A DNA stretch of 64,000 bases from Brumimicrobium oceani (GCF_003143775.1 NZ_QFRJ01000006.1:62001-126000), one strand, 5' to 3'. Positions 48,739-58,739 are shown, counted from the first letter of the stretch. The notes: generated from the sequence alone by a model not told the origin. Numbers and translations: made by a program.

Positions 48739-50115
48739 TTATGCTCCCATAATCCAGCGGACAATCTTCAACTTCTTCATCGAATATGGCGGATATTTCA
48801 CACTTGGATCCAGCCATGTTGCTTTATCTAAGACACTTTTCTGATGAGTAAAAGCATCGAAACCGGCTTTTCCGTGGTAATTTCCCATTCCGCTATTCCC
48901 TACTCCACCAAATGGCAACTTAGGATTTGCAATGTGCATTACAGCATCGTTTACTGCTCCACCTCCAAAAGAAATTTCATCCAAAATGCGCGTCTTTACA
49001 GCACTTTCTCCTGTAAAAATATAGCACGATAACGGTTTAGCTAGCTTTTTGACTGCTCCTATTGCTTCAGATAAATTATCAAAAGTCAGCACAGGTAAGA
49101 TAGGACCAAAGATTTCCTCTTCCATTATTTTGTCTGAAAAGTCTACATCACTCATTATCGTTGGTGGAAAATAGCGAGATGTTACATCAAAGTCTCCAGA
49201 ATAATAGATTTTTTCTTCCGAAATCATTCCCTTTAAACGTTGGTAATTTTTATCGTCAATGATTTGAACATAATTATCGTTTTTAAACGAAAAGTCCATT
49301 TCCAGAATTCTTTCTTTCAGTTTTTGAAGGAATTTATCTTTAATTGAAGATTCTACCATTACATAATCTGGCGCAATACAGGTTTGTCCAGCATTTAAGA
49401 ATTTCCCCCAAACAATTCTATTTACGGTGACATCCAAACTGCAACTTGCAGTAACAAAAGCAGGACTTTTCCCGCCCAACTCAAGAGTAACGGGAGTTAA
49501 ATGTTCAGCTGCCGCTTTGTAAACAATTCGACCGACATTTACACTTCCAGTAAAAAATATTTTATCCCATTTTAACTCGAGCAGATTTGTGGTCACTTCC
49601 ACTCCACCTTCTACGACGTGGAAAAATGATTTCTCGAAATTAGAATTTACAATTTCAGCAATACTATTACTGGTCGCAGAAGGAATTTCACTGGGTTTTA
49701 AAACAACCGTATTTCCTGCAGCAATGGCAGCAATTACAGGGGCAAAAGAAAGTTGAATTGGATAATTCCAAGCACCAATCACCAAACATGTTCCCAATGG
49801 TTCTGGATAGATATAACTTTTGGCCGGAAAATTTAGAAGATTGGTTCCCACCCTTTTTCGCTTCGACCATTTTTGAACTTTAGAAACCGCTTCGTCAATA
49901 TCAGTGTACAAAAGTGCTAATTCAGTAGTAAAAGTATCAAATTTTGATTTCTTAAAATCCTTATAAATTGCTTCATACAATTCATCTTCCTTCGATTTTA
50001 AAATTGATTTTAATTTCTTTAATTTCTGAACTCTATAGCCAATTTCTTTGGTTGAATTGGTATTAAAAAGTACATTTTGTTCCTTTATGAGTGCCTTTAA
50101 ATCATCTTTTTCCAT
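48739..50115 (-). CDS. Aldehyde dehydrogenase, class 3-like
   Basis: A 458-residue NAD(P)-dependent enzyme. The Rossmann part has P-L-G-T-C-L-V-I-G-A-W-N-Y-P and F-T-G-S-V-N-V-G; catalytic Glu is in L-E-L-G-G-K-S-P and nucleophile Cys in N-A-G-Q-T-C-I-A-P. F-G-G-V-G-N-S-G-M-G-N-Y-H-G-K is near the C-terminus. The length and the short N-terminus fit the fatty-aldehyde (ALDH3) type. Start placed at ATG 50115; a TTG at 50130 is less likely. Substrate is probably a medium or long aliphatic aldehyde. Confidence 0.93.
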   Translation of the reverse strand: MEKDDLKALIKEQNVLFNTNSTKEIGYRVQKLKKLKSILKSKEDELYEAIYKDFKKSKFDTFTTELALLYTDIDEAVSKVQKWSKRKRVGTNLLNFPAKSYIYPEPLGTCLVIGAWNYPIQLSFAPVIAAIAAGNTVVLKPSEIPSATSNSIAEIVNSNFEKSFFHVVEGGVEVTTNLLELKWDKIFFTGSVNVGRIVYKAAAEHLTPVTLELGGKSPAFVTASCSLDVTVNRIVWGKFLNAGQTCIAPDYVMVESSIKDKFLQKLKERILEMDFSFKNDNYVQIIDDKNYQRLKGMISEEKIYYSGDFDVTSRYFPPTIMSDVDFSDKIMEEEIFGPILPVLTFDNLSEAIGAVKKLAKPLSCYIFTGESAVKTRILDEISFGGGAVNDAVMHIANPKLPFGGVGNSGMGNYHGKAGFDAFTHQKSVLDKATWLDPSVKYPPYSMKKLKIVRWIMGA

Positions 50116-50345
50116 GCTTAAAAATATCAATTATAGTTGAATAACAAGTCAGAATTATGATTTGTTGTGGATAGTGACTTATTGCAAATAAATCATTTTT
50201 GATTTTAAAAGCTTTTGGAAAATTCTCAGGCGCTTAATAGATATAACGAACCAACATTAGAAGTTGAACAATTCACTTCTCGTCCAACATCTTAGCTTAA
50301 CCATTCCTTTTATTATATTTACGACCTTATACTAAGGTGTCTTTC

Positions 50346-51791
50346 ATGCAAAAGAAATTTTTCAGTAATCTATTTTTTATCATTCTGCTTAATCTGCTGA
50401 TCAAGCCATTTTATATTTTTGGTATTGATGTGCAAGTGCAGAATATTGTGGGCGCAGAAGATTACGGTTTATACTTTTCTTTACTCAACTTTTCGTTTTT
50501 ACTCAATATGTTTTTGGACATTGGAGTAACGAATTACAACACCAAAAACACCGCTCAGAATCCGAATACATTAACCAAGTACATCGGTTCTTTTTTTGGT
50601 TTAAAAATAATGCTAGGCCTTCTTTACGCTGTTATTTCCATCGGATTTGCTTTGATTTTGGGCTATTCTGATCGGGAAATGTATTTATTGAGCTTCTTTA
50701 TTCTCAATCAAATATTTTTAGGACTTATTCTTTACCTCCGAAGTAATTTCGCGGGTTTGCACCTGTTTAAACTCGATGCCATACTCTCAGTTCTTGATCG
50801 ATTACTGCTCATCATCATTTCTCTGTTTCTCATTTATGGATATTGGTTTCAGCAAGGTTTCCAAATCGAATGGTTTATTTATGCCCAAACTTTCGCCTAC
50901 GGAACAACATTTATTATAGGCGTAATTTTAACAAGATCCAAAATTGGGAAAATTAAAATTAAAGCCAATAAAGTGCTTTCTATGGCCATTTTAAAGAAAA
51001 GTACACCATTCGCTATTTTAATACTTTTGATGATGCTGTACACCAGAATGGATGCAGTAATGTTGGAAAGAATGCTACCCAACGGTAAAGAACAAGCGGG
51101 AATTTATGCCCAAGGATTTAGATTATTGGACGCCGTAAATATGTTTGCTTTTTTGGTTGCCGGATTGCTTCTACCAATGTTTGCAAGACTCATAGGAGAA
51201 AAAAGTCCTGTGAAACCCATTTTACAAGTAGCTGGGAAATTCTTAATTGGAGTTTCTATTATAGTGGGATTTGGTTTAGCCATCAATTCAGAATTAACGA
51301 TTTCCACGATATACACAAACAACATTGAAATCGCATCTTCGGTATTCTTTTGGTTAATTTTAAGTTTTATTCCATTATCATTTTCGCATGTTTTTGGAAC
51401 CTTACTCACCGCGAACAACAATTTAAGACTGCTGAATCAAATGGCAATTTTTGGAGTCGCTTTAAATGTTGGGTTAAACCTAGTCTTAATTCCTAGAATG
51501 GAAGCCCAAGGTGCAGCAATTGCAACGATAATTACGCAGTCCGTAACGGCTTTATTCCAGTTAATTCTGGTTATGCGGGTTTTCAAATTTTCTATTCATT
51601 GGAACAGTGTTTCAAGACTCGCAGTATTTATTGCGATTTACGTTCCAACGGCATTCCTATTGCATCAAAACTTCAATCAACTGTGGAGTTTACTGGCAAC
51701 TATAGGAGTAGGATTTTCTTTATTGATTGTATTAAAACTACTGCATTTTAAAGACCTTTTAGATTTAGTTAAATCAAAAAACAGTAATTAA
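50346..51791 (+). CDS. Polysaccharide flippase / membrane exporter of the MOP superfamily (Wzx-like)
   Basis: A 481-residue inner-membrane protein with about 12-14 hydrophobic helices over its whole length. The N-terminal G-A-E-D-Y-G-L-Y-F-S-L-L-N-F motif and the gap-separated D-I-G-V-T-N-Y match polysaccharide biosynthesis flippases. It should move a lipid-linked oligosaccharide or lipid across the membrane. I preferred ATG at 50346 to a GTG at 50337. It has no glycosyltransferase next to it, so the substrate is unknown. Confidence 0.9.
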   Translation: MQKKFFSNLFFIILLNLLIKPFYIFGIDVQVQNIVGAEDYGLYFSLLNFSFLLNMFLDIGVTNYNTKNTAQNPNTLTKYIGSFFGLKIMLGLLYAVISIGFALILGYSDREMYLLSFFILNQIFLGLILYLRSNFAGLHLFKLDAILSVLDRLLLIIISLFLIYGYWFQQGFQIEWFIYAQTFAYGTTFIIGVILTRSKIGKIKIKANKVLSMAILKKSTPFAILILLMMLYTRMDAVMLERMLPNGKEQAGIYAQGFRLLDAVNMFAFLVAGLLLPMFARLIGEKSPVKPILQVAGKFLIGVSIIVGFGLAINSELTISTIYTNNIEIASSVFFWLILSFIPLSFSHVFGTLLTANNNLRLLNQMAIFGVALNVGLNLVLIPRMEAQGAAIATIITQSVTALFQLILVMRVFKFSIHWNSVSRLAVFIAIYVPTAFLLHQNFNQLWSLLATIGVGFSLLIVLKLLHFKDLLDLVKSKNSN

Positions 51792-51845
51792 CTTTAAAGA
51801 AAACTGTTTGTTTTTTAATTTAAAAAGTGATCTCATAAAGTCAAA

Positions 51846-52163
51846 TTAAGCTCTAATTTGTTTAATGCGTTGAAGTGGTGTAAATTCATTTATTACCACA
51901 TTATCCCATCCTTTTTTCTCAAAATTCAAAGTGTACAACATTCCTTCCTCCGTTGGGTAATACTCAAAATCTTCTGTTAATGATAAGGAAAGTCCCTTTG
52001 CATTCAATTTTGCCAATAATTGATTTAAGTCCGTTGGTCCTAACATCAAAACAGTTTCAATAAGAATTTTTCCTTGAATAAACTGAACCTCTACCTCAGC
52101 CAATTGTGTACGCTCTTCGATTTGTATATGCTGAATTGTCATCTTGTTAAATACGCTTTTCAT
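51846..52163 (-). CDS. Small protein of unknown function
   Basis: A 105-residue cytoplasmic protein with a beta-rich first half (I-E-E-R-T-Q-L-A-E-V-E-V-Q-F) and no recognised domain; a second ATG at 52142 is possible. It converges on the flippase gene from the right. Coding status rests on intact length and protein-like composition. Confidence 0.55.
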   Translation of the reverse strand: MKSVFNKMTIQHIQIEERTQLAEVEVQFIQGKILIETVLMLGPTDLNQLLAKLNAKGLSLSLTEDFEYYPTEEGMLYTLNFEKKGWDNVVINEFTPLQRIKQIRA

Positions 52164-52492
52164 ATCTTTTGTTTTTAATTACGGTACAAATCTAATACGG
52201 AAGAACGTAATCTATTTACGTTGTGAAAATTTAATTCAATGAGTCGATTATGGAATTATAGAAATATCAATTTGCACCAATCTTTAGGACGATTTGCAAA
52301 TGCTCGAATCCCACAGAGCAGACGATTTTCAAATCGTCCCTACATTCAACTTCGATCAATCATTTTCCGAATTCCATTCAACGTATCATTAAATTCCCGT
52401 TAATTGCTTTATAAAAACCTATAGAATTCCTATCTTGCCCAAACGCTAGAAAAAGGGTGTTTTTCTAGCTTAAAACAGAAAAATACAAACCG
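52164..52492. other. Intergenic region with palindromic repeats and a leader hairpin
   Basis: About 330 bases without a gene. It holds two copies of the GGACGATTT palindrome (52287-52306 degenerate, 52321-52339), a weak promoter candidate (TTG at 52405, TATCTTG at 52432) and a strong hairpin at 52445-52469 close to the aminopeptidase start. Confidence 0.55.
52445..52469 (+). promoter_or_regulatory. Perfect 10-pair hairpin in the aminopeptidase leader
   Basis: GCTAGAAAAA and TTTTTCTAGC pair without mismatch around a GGGTG loop, 23 bases before the start codon at 52493. No T-run follows, so it is not a standard terminator. It may affect mRNA stability or translation, or be an operator dyad. 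Confidence 0.45.
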
Positions 52493-53785
52493 ATGAAATA
52501 CGAAAGAATAGACAAAAGATTATTTGAAAGAAACCGAACTAAATTCATGCAGCAGATGAAAGAAAACACTGTTGCGGTTTTCAATTCCAACGATATTTAT
52601 CCAATTAGTGCAGACAGTTCTATGCCATTTGAGCAACACAGAGATATTTTTTATTTATCTGGAGTTGACCAAGAAGAGAGTATATTGGTTTTATTTCCTG
52701 ATGCTTCGGATCCAAAGCACAGAGAGGTTTTATTCTTGAAAGAAACAAATGACCACATTGCAGTTTGGGAAGGTGAAAAACTAACAAAAGAAGCTGCTTT
52801 TGAAAGTACTGGTGTAAAAACAGTGTATTGGTTGCAAGAATTTGATACGATTTTCAAGCAAATGATGGCAGAGGCTGAGGGAGTTTACTTCAACACCAAC
52901 GAGCATTTAAGAGCGAATACGGAAACGCAAACAAGAGAAGACCGATTCATTAAAAAGTACAAAAAAATATATCCAGCACATCAGGTTCACAAAAGTGCAC
53001 CAATTTTACACCGCATCAGAAGTGTAAAAGAAGACATCGAGCTGGACTTAATGCAAAAAGCGTGTGACATCACGGAAAAAGCATATAAACGAGTTTTAAA
53101 GTTTATTGAGCCAGGAGTTTGGGAACACGAAATAGAAGCTGAAATTATTCACGAATTTATTCGTAATCGCTCAAACGGATTCGCATACACTCCAATTATT
53201 GCCTCTGGTAAAAATGCCTGCGTTTTACATTACGTGGAAAACAACCAAGAGTGTAAAGATGGAGACGTAATTTTGATGGATTTTGGAGCCAAATATGCAA
53301 ATTATGCTTCTGATCAAACACGTTCTGTTCCTGTAAGCGGTCGTTATAGTGCTCGTCAAAAAGAAGTTTACAACGCTGTTCTTCATGTAAAGAAAGAAGC
53401 AGAGAAACTTTTGGTTCCAGGAACATTAATTCCAGAATACCATAAGGAAGTGGGGCATTTAATGGAAGAACAATTATTAAAATTGAATTTACTTGACAAA
53501 ACAGACATTAAAAATCAAGATCCAAATTGGCCAGCATACAAGAAGTACTTTATGCACGGAACATCTCACTTTATTGGTTTAGACACGCACGATTCGGGAT
53601 TATATCACAAGCCAATCGAAGCAGGAATGGTTTTCACATGTGAACCGGGAATCTATATTCCAGAAGAAAATTTAGGAATTCGTTTAGAAGATGATTTGAT
53701 CATTCAAGATGGAAAAGCGCCTAAAAACATGATGCCAGGATTGCCTTTGGAGCTTGAGGAGATAGAGGACTACATGAACAGTTAA
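52493..53785 (+). CDS. Xaa-Pro aminopeptidase (aminopeptidase P)
   Basis: A 430-residue M24B metallopeptidase that removes an N-terminal residue preceding proline. The N-terminal creatinase-like domain (D-I-F-Y-L-S-G-V-D) is followed by the pita-bread domain with metal ligands in L-M-D-F-G-A-K-Y-A-N-Y-A-S-D, H-G-T-S-H-F-I-G-L-D-T-H-D, T-C-E-P-G-I-Y and R-L-E-D-D. Both dinuclear-metal aspartates are visible. Cytoplasmic. It is followed 12 bases later by an alpha/beta hydrolase gene. Confidence 0.95.
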   Translation: MKYERIDKRLFERNRTKFMQQMKENTVAVFNSNDIYPISADSSMPFEQHRDIFYLSGVDQEESILVLFPDASDPKHREVLFLKETNDHIAVWEGEKLTKEAAFESTGVKTVYWLQEFDTIFKQMMAEAEGVYFNTNEHLRANTETQTREDRFIKKYKKIYPAHQVHKSAPILHRIRSVKEDIELDLMQKACDITEKAYKRVLKFIEPGVWEHEIEAEIIHEFIRNRSNGFAYTPIIASGKNACVLHYVENNQECKDGDVILMDFGAKYANYASDQTRSVPVSGRYSARQKEVYNAVLHVKKEAEKLLVPGTLIPEYHKEVGHLMEEQLLKLNLLDKTDIKNQDPNWPAYKKYFMHGTSHFIGLDTHDSGLYHKPIEAGMVFTCEPGIYIPEENLGIRLEDDLIIQDGKAPKNMMPGLPLELEEIEDYMNS

Positions 53786-53797
53786 TGTCTATTAAAA

Positions 53798-54622
53798 ATG
53801 AATGAAAAACAAAAATTAAATTACAGGATAGTCGGAGAAGGCTATCCTGTTGTTTTTTTACATGGATTTTTAGAATCCAATTCAATGTGGGAAAACGTAA
53901 TTACTCAGCTTCCCAACATTCAAGCGATTTGCATTGAACTGCCCGGTCATGGAAAATCTGAATTATTGGACGAAAAATTAAGTTTATCGAATATTACTGA
54001 AGCGGTAAAAAGTACCATTTTAGAAATCAAAAAAGAAAAACAAGAAGAAAAACAAGAAGAAAAGAAAGACGGATTTTCGATTGTTGGACATTCGCTAGGA
54101 GGATATGTTGCTTTGCATTTGGCAGAGGATAAAGATTTAAAAATTGATCAAATCACATTATTACATTCCCACCCTTGGGCAGATTCTGAAAGTAAAAAAG
54201 TAGACAGAGGAAGAGTAGCTCGAATTGTTGAATACAACAAAATGCTCTTTTTAAAAGAAGCCATTCCAAGTTTATATTTCAAACCTGAATTTTTCGAAAC
54301 AAAGATCAATCATTTGATAGAGGAAGCTTATGAAATGTCGGAAGAAGCCATTGTGCAAACTTTATTTGCGATGCGCAACAGAGAAGACAAAAGTGAGGTT
54401 TTAAGAAAATGGAAAGAAAGAATTCACATTATTCAAGGAGAGTTTGATTCTTTAATTGATGCCAAAACATTACAAAAGCAAGCGCTAGAAAGCGGAAATA
54501 TTTTTCATCTCATAAAATCTATTGGTCACATGGGACATCATGAAAATGAAAAAGAGGTGATTAGCTTATTGACTTTCACAGAAAAAACTGAGAAAATCAA
54601 CTCATCTCAAGGCTTTGATTAG
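53798..54622 (+). CDS. Alpha/beta hydrolase
   Basis: A 274-residue hydrolase with H-G-F-L-E at the oxyanion hole, nucleophile serine in V-G-H-S-L-G-G, and the catalytic histidine probably in I-G-H-M-G-H-H. A lid of about 70 residues lies in the middle. Residues 80-89 (K-Q-E-E-K-Q-E-E-K-K) come from a 12-base unit repeated twice (54038-54061) just before the nucleophile strand, an unusual charged insertion. Substrate unknown; MenH-like esterases have the same plan. Probably co-transcribed with the aminopeptidase. Confidence 0.88.
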   Translation: MNEKQKLNYRIVGEGYPVVFLHGFLESNSMWENVITQLPNIQAICIELPGHGKSELLDEKLSLSNITEAVKSTILEIKKEKQEEKQEEKKDGFSIVGHSLGGYVALHLAEDKDLKIDQITLLHSHPWADSESKKVDRGRVARIVEYNKMLFLKEAIPSLYFKPEFFETKINHLIEEAYEMSEEAIVQTLFAMRNREDKSEVLRKWKERIHIIQGEFDSLIDAKTLQKQALESGNIFHLIKSIGHMGHHENEKEVISLLTFTEKTEKINSSQGFD

Positions 54623-54990
54623 AAAACTCTAAAACCAACACAATGCAGCATTTGGAGTTTCCTTGCAAAGACCAATTAGAATTAATTTCCATTATCATTG
54701 AAAACCCAGATATCAGTTAATTTAATTGAAGTGTATAATTTTTTCATGACGTTTAATTTTAAATTCATTACCAATATAGGCTCAATTTTATCGCTTAAAA
54801 AATTAAAAATGCGAATCTACCGAACCATTGAGTTAAATGGTGATTTTAGGCAGTGAATAGAATTTACGCATTGTAAAACGTTGCTGTATTCAACTTCTAG
54901 TTAACAAAATCATATTTTTATTTCATTCATTTTATCACTCCAATTTCAAAACCCAAAATATTATTCTTAATTTAGTTCAAAAGAAAATAT
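54623..54990. other. Intergenic region without recognised feature
   Basis: About 370 AT-rich bases before the LytTR regulator gene. I see no gene, strong hairpin or exact TAnnTTTG element; the regulator's promoter should be near its 3' end. Confidence 0.4.
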
Positions 54991-55770
54991 ATGGATTTAC
55001 GCGCTATTATAGTTGATGATGAAGAATTGGCTAGAAAAAACCTCATGATAATGCTGGAAAACTACTGTCCAGAAATAAATGTCGTAGGCGAAGCTGGTGA
55101 TATTGATGAAGCAGAAGAGATGATTAAAAGCGAAAAACCAGATGTTGTTTTCTTGGATATTAGAATGCCTTCTGGCTCTGAAGGATTTGATTTATTGGAG
55201 CGATTGGAAGACCGAAATTTCCTTGTTGTATTTGTTACTGCATTTAAAGACTATGCCATTCGTGCATTTCAAACCAATGCAGTTCACTATATATTAAAAC
55301 CAATAGACGATGAAGATTTAAGAACAGCTGTCGATAAACTAATTGCCACGAAAGAGACTTTCTCGAAACACCCAGAAAATTACGACAACTATTTTAATGC
55401 CTTGCAAAACTTAGCCGATCGACTGGTACATAATAAAACCAACAACCGCATTGCTATTTCGCACACAAAAGGAGTGAAAATCGTGGAAGATGATAATATT
55501 GCCTACTTGGAAGCAAGCGGCAACTGTTCCATGATTTATTTTAAAGATGAAACAAGGTACTTAGATACACGAACTTTAAAAATATATGAAGGAATTCTAA
55601 ACACCATGAAATTTTACAGAATACATAAATCCTACATCATAAATTTAGATATGATTAAAGAATATGTAAGCGAAGATGGCTACACAGTTATTCTGAAAAA
55701 TGGAGTTCAGCTTCCTGTGGCCAGAAATAGAGTAAGCGCGTTTTTAAAGACAATCAAAGGAAAAGCATGA
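54991..55770 (+). CDS. LytTR-family response regulator
   Basis: A 259-residue regulator with a receiver domain (D9-D10, phosphoacceptor D56 in V-F-L-D-I-R-M-P, lysine in I-L-K-P-I-D) and a C-terminal LytTR DNA-binding domain (about 155-255; Y-L-E-A-S-G-N-C-S and F-Y-R-I-H-K-S-Y-I-I-N-L). Such regulators bind direct repeats upstream of envelope or secreted-protein genes. Its stop overlaps the start of the kinase gene, so the two are translationally coupled. Confidence 0.93.
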   Translation: MDLRAIIVDDEELARKNLMIMLENYCPEINVVGEAGDIDEAEEMIKSEKPDVVFLDIRMPSGSEGFDLLERLEDRNFLVVFVTAFKDYAIRAFQTNAVHYILKPIDDEDLRTAVDKLIATKETFSKHPENYDNYFNALQNLADRLVHNKTNNRIAISHTKGVKIVEDDNIAYLEASGNCSMIYFKDETRYLDTRTLKIYEGILNTMKFYRIHKSYIINLDMIKEYVSEDGYTVILKNGVQLPVARNRVSAFLKTIKGKA

Positions 55771-58691
55771 GACTGCTTATTTCTCTTTTATTTTTAGTTA
55801 GCGTTTTTAGTCCGCTAAGGGCTCAAAAGTTTTCTTTCATTCAATACAATACCAGCAAGGGCTTACCTCAATCTCAGGTATACACCATAGCTCAGGATCA
55901 AGATGGATATATTTGGGTGGGTACTTTTGGGGGCTTGGCGCGTTTTAATGGTGAAAACTTCACAAATTATGGTCGTAACAATGGGCTACTGAATAACAGA
56001 ATCACTAAGCTCGAAATCATAGATGGTAGCCTATACATTGGCCATCCACAAGGAATATCAATAAAGAATTCAGACAACACATTTACATCAATTCCACACA
56101 CAAAAGATAAGGTATTAAATAAGGTTTCCGATTTTTCGAAATTGGATTCATCGATTTACATCGCTACCAATGGAGGAGGTTTATACTTACTTAATAAAGA
56201 AAAAAAGAGACTAGAACCAATTAAAGATAGTCCTAAACGAATAAGGGAATTAATCAATTATAAGGGAAAGCTTTTCCTCGCCACCAGAACAGGATTGCAT
56301 GTGTACAACGGAAAATCTTTTGCACTCATAGAACAATCCAGTGAAAATTCATTTTCGGGATTGGAACGAAAAGGTGAGTTCATCTTTGCAAGTTCATTTA
56401 ACGGAACCTTATACAAGTTAAATACGAAAACACTAAACATCGAAGAAACACTTTACGATGAAGACCACATGTTCCGAGATGTAACCATAGATCATAAAAA
56501 CAACTTTTGGTTGAGTTCTAGAAATGGAATTCTATTAGTGAAAGAGGGAGATACCATAAAAATGACTGAAAAGTCAGGATTGCCCACAGATGACGTTTAT
56601 GAAATATTTGAAGACAGTGAAGACAATATTTGGATAGGAACCAATGGAAAAGGAATTATTAGATTTACAGATGAAGTTTTCACCTATTACAACGAAAGCA
56701 GCGGACTACCCAGTGATTTGATTATTGCTATGGATCTGGATAGTCAGAAAAACAAATGGATTTCTACAATTGACAGAGGTGTTTTTAAAATTGACTCAAC
56801 GGGGAATATAAAAAAAATAGATTTTATTCAGAGCGCTGCGTGGCAAATTGTGTGTGCGGATGACATTGTTTTGTTCGCCACCAACTTTGGTCTTTTTGTT
56901 TATGATTATAAGGAGTTTAAAAGTTATTACAAAGAGGAAGACGGACTTCCTTCAAACAGTGTAAAAGGAATACATACGCTAAATGACAGTACATTTCTGG
57001 TGAGCACAACAGAAGGAAGCATACTCTTTGACAAGAAATCGCAGACACTGTATGAAGGCGATAAATCATTAAAAAACATTATTGGAGCGCGGGATTTCGA
57101 GGTAAAACACGGCGTTATTTATGCTGCAGCCAGTAAGGGAATCTATACTATTAAAGAAGACTTCAGCGTTAAAACAGATTATTTTGATTCTGGAATTAAC
57201 TGCATAGAGATTGATCCCAAAGGAGACCTTTGGGTGGGAACAGAAAACGGACTTTATATTAAAAAAGAAGGAACATATAAACGTCAATTTCTAGAAAAGG
57301 AACAAAACCTAGAATTTGTAAACTTCCTCCAGCTATATGATACTTTAATGTTTGTAGGTACCAATAATGGCCTGTATGAAGTGGGCACGAAATTAAAACA
57401 TAAATACCACTACGGAATTACATCTGGACTGATTGACTTGGAAACCAACATCAATTCAAATTACCTAGAAAAAAATAGATTCTTGTGGTTTGGAACGGCC
57501 TCTGGTCTAATGAAAATGGACTTAGAAAACAGAAGTTCCTTAATGAAAAATGCCAAGCCAAAACTACAATTAACGGGGATTACGATAAACAATAAATCTC
57601 TCACGAATAAAGAAGTTGATGTTTTCAATACCAAAGGAGAAAAAAGTACACTAATCATGAAGTACGTTGACAAAAACATCTCTTTATCCTTTGATGGTAT
57701 CTATATGACAAACCCGGGAAGCTTGAGATACAGCTACTTTTTAGAAGGTTTTTCAACCGACTGGACTCCGCCAAGCAACATTTCTACCGCGAGCTTTACC
57801 AACCTACCTCCAGGCGAATATGTTTTCAAACTAAAAGTTGACAATGGAAACAATAGATTTTCAAAGATTTTTTCTCTCCCCATCGAAGTTACTCCCCCGT
57901 TCTACCGTACTTGGTGGTTCTATTTTATCATTGGAATAGTCATTTCTGCCTTCGTTTTGTCCGTAGATAGAGCACGTCAAAAGAGAAGAGATAATAAGAA
58001 TTACCAAATCAAATTAGAATTCCAAAATAAATTATCGAAGCTTGAACAGCAATCTCTAAACGCCAGTATGAATAGGCATTTTATCTTCAACGCTTTAAAT
58101 TCAATACAATATTACATTAACGCCTCCGACAATAAATCAGCCAATAAATACCTCTCGAGATTTGCCAAATTGATTAGAAAAAACTTAGACAGCTCCTATC
58201 ACGAAGATGGTATGGTTGCCTTATCCGATGAAATTGAACGGTTGAAACTCTATTTAGACTTAGAAAGTATGCGGTTTAAGGATCGTTTCAACTATTCCAT
58301 TAACGTTGAAGAAGAAGTGGAAACTGAATTATTGAAAGTTCCAGCAATGTTCTTGCAACCATTTGTAGAAAACAGTATAATTCACGGAGTTCTTCCAATC
58401 AAGGATAGAATGGGAGAAATCGAAGTCAACATTACTGAACACCTCGACCATATTAGAATTGAAATTAAAGACAATGGAATTGGGATCGAAAACTCTCGCA
58501 AAAACAAGGTTAATGACCACAGTAATCATCAATCTCAGGGCATGATGATTGCAAAAGGTAGAATAGAATTGTTGCAGAAAATTTCTGCCCGATCAATAGA
58601 GATGGTTGGCCCCTTTCAAATCAAAGAAAATAACCATTCAATCAATGGAACGGTGGTTACCTTTAAAATTATGAAGCAATATTTGGGATAA
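55767..58691 (+). CDS. Propeller-type sensor histidine kinase (LytS/His_kinase family)
   Basis: A 974-residue kinase. A signal peptide (ends L-R-A-Q) precedes a large periplasmic sensor made of regulator-propeller repeats (about 25-620; N-x-G-L-x-x-x-x-x and W-I/V-G-T-x-G-G-L), a Y_Y_Y domain (about 625-705), one membrane helix (about 711-732) and a His_kinase domain with N-R-H-F-I-F-N-A-L-N-S-I-Q, F-V-E-N-S-I-I-H-G and D-N-G-I-G-I. Unlike the hybrid two-component proteins of gut Bacteroides, the receiver is a separate protein encoded just upstream (4-base overlap). It probably senses a ligand in the periplasm. Confidence 0.93.
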   Translation: MRLLISLLFLVSVFSPLRAQKFSFIQYNTSKGLPQSQVYTIAQDQDGYIWVGTFGGLARFNGENFTNYGRNNGLLNNRITKLEIIDGSLYIGHPQGISIKNSDNTFTSIPHTKDKVLNKVSDFSKLDSSIYIATNGGGLYLLNKEKKRLEPIKDSPKRIRELINYKGKLFLATRTGLHVYNGKSFALIEQSSENSFSGLERKGEFIFASSFNGTLYKLNTKTLNIEETLYDEDHMFRDVTIDHKNNFWLSSRNGILLVKEGDTIKMTEKSGLPTDDVYEIFEDSEDNIWIGTNGKGIIRFTDEVFTYYNESSGLPSDLIIAMDLDSQKNKWISTIDRGVFKIDSTGNIKKIDFIQSAAWQIVCADDIVLFATNFGLFVYDYKEFKSYYKEEDGLPSNSVKGIHTLNDSTFLVSTTEGSILFDKKSQTLYEGDKSLKNIIGARDFEVKHGVIYAAASKGIYTIKEDFSVKTDYFDSGINCIEIDPKGDLWVGTENGLYIKKEGTYKRQFLEKEQNLEFVNFLQLYDTLMFVGTNNGLYEVGTKLKHKYHYGITSGLIDLETNINSNYLEKNRFLWFGTASGLMKMDLENRSSLMKNAKPKLQLTGITINNKSLTNKEVDVFNTKGEKSTLIMKYVDKNISLSFDGIYMTNPGSLRYSYFLEGFSTDWTPPSNISTASFTNLPPGEYVFKLKVDNGNNRFSKIFSLPIEVTPPFYRTWWFYFIIGIVISAFVLSVDRARQKRRDNKNYQIKLEFQNKLSKLEQQSLNASMNRHFIFNALNSIQYYINASDNKSANKYLSRFAKLIRKNLDSSYHEDGMVALSDEIERLKLYLDLESMRFKDRFNYSINVEEEVETELLKVPAMFLQPFVENSIIHGVLPIKDRMGEIEVNITEHLDHIRIEIKDNGIGIENSRKNKVNDHSNHQSQGMMIAKGRIELLQKISARSIEMVGPFQIKENNHSINGTVVTFKIMKQYLG

Positions 58692-58713
58692 CTATTTAAA
58701 TTTTATATTTTTG
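58682..58713 (+). promoter_or_regulatory. Bacteroidota promoter of the small lipoprotein gene
   Basis: TTTG at 58682-58685 and TATTTTTG at 58706-58713 are 20 bases apart, an almost ideal match to the Bacteroidota TTTG/TAnnTTTG promoter. The start codon of the small lipoprotein gene follows at 58740. It overlaps the end of the kinase gene. Confidence 0.65.
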
Positions 58714-58739
58714 GATGTAATACTCTGAAAGTAGCCGTT

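Noticed and set aside
48613-48831. 72-codon + strand frame before the aldehyde dehydrogenase
   Set aside because: It overlaps the 3' end of the opposite-strand gene and its translation is not protein-like.
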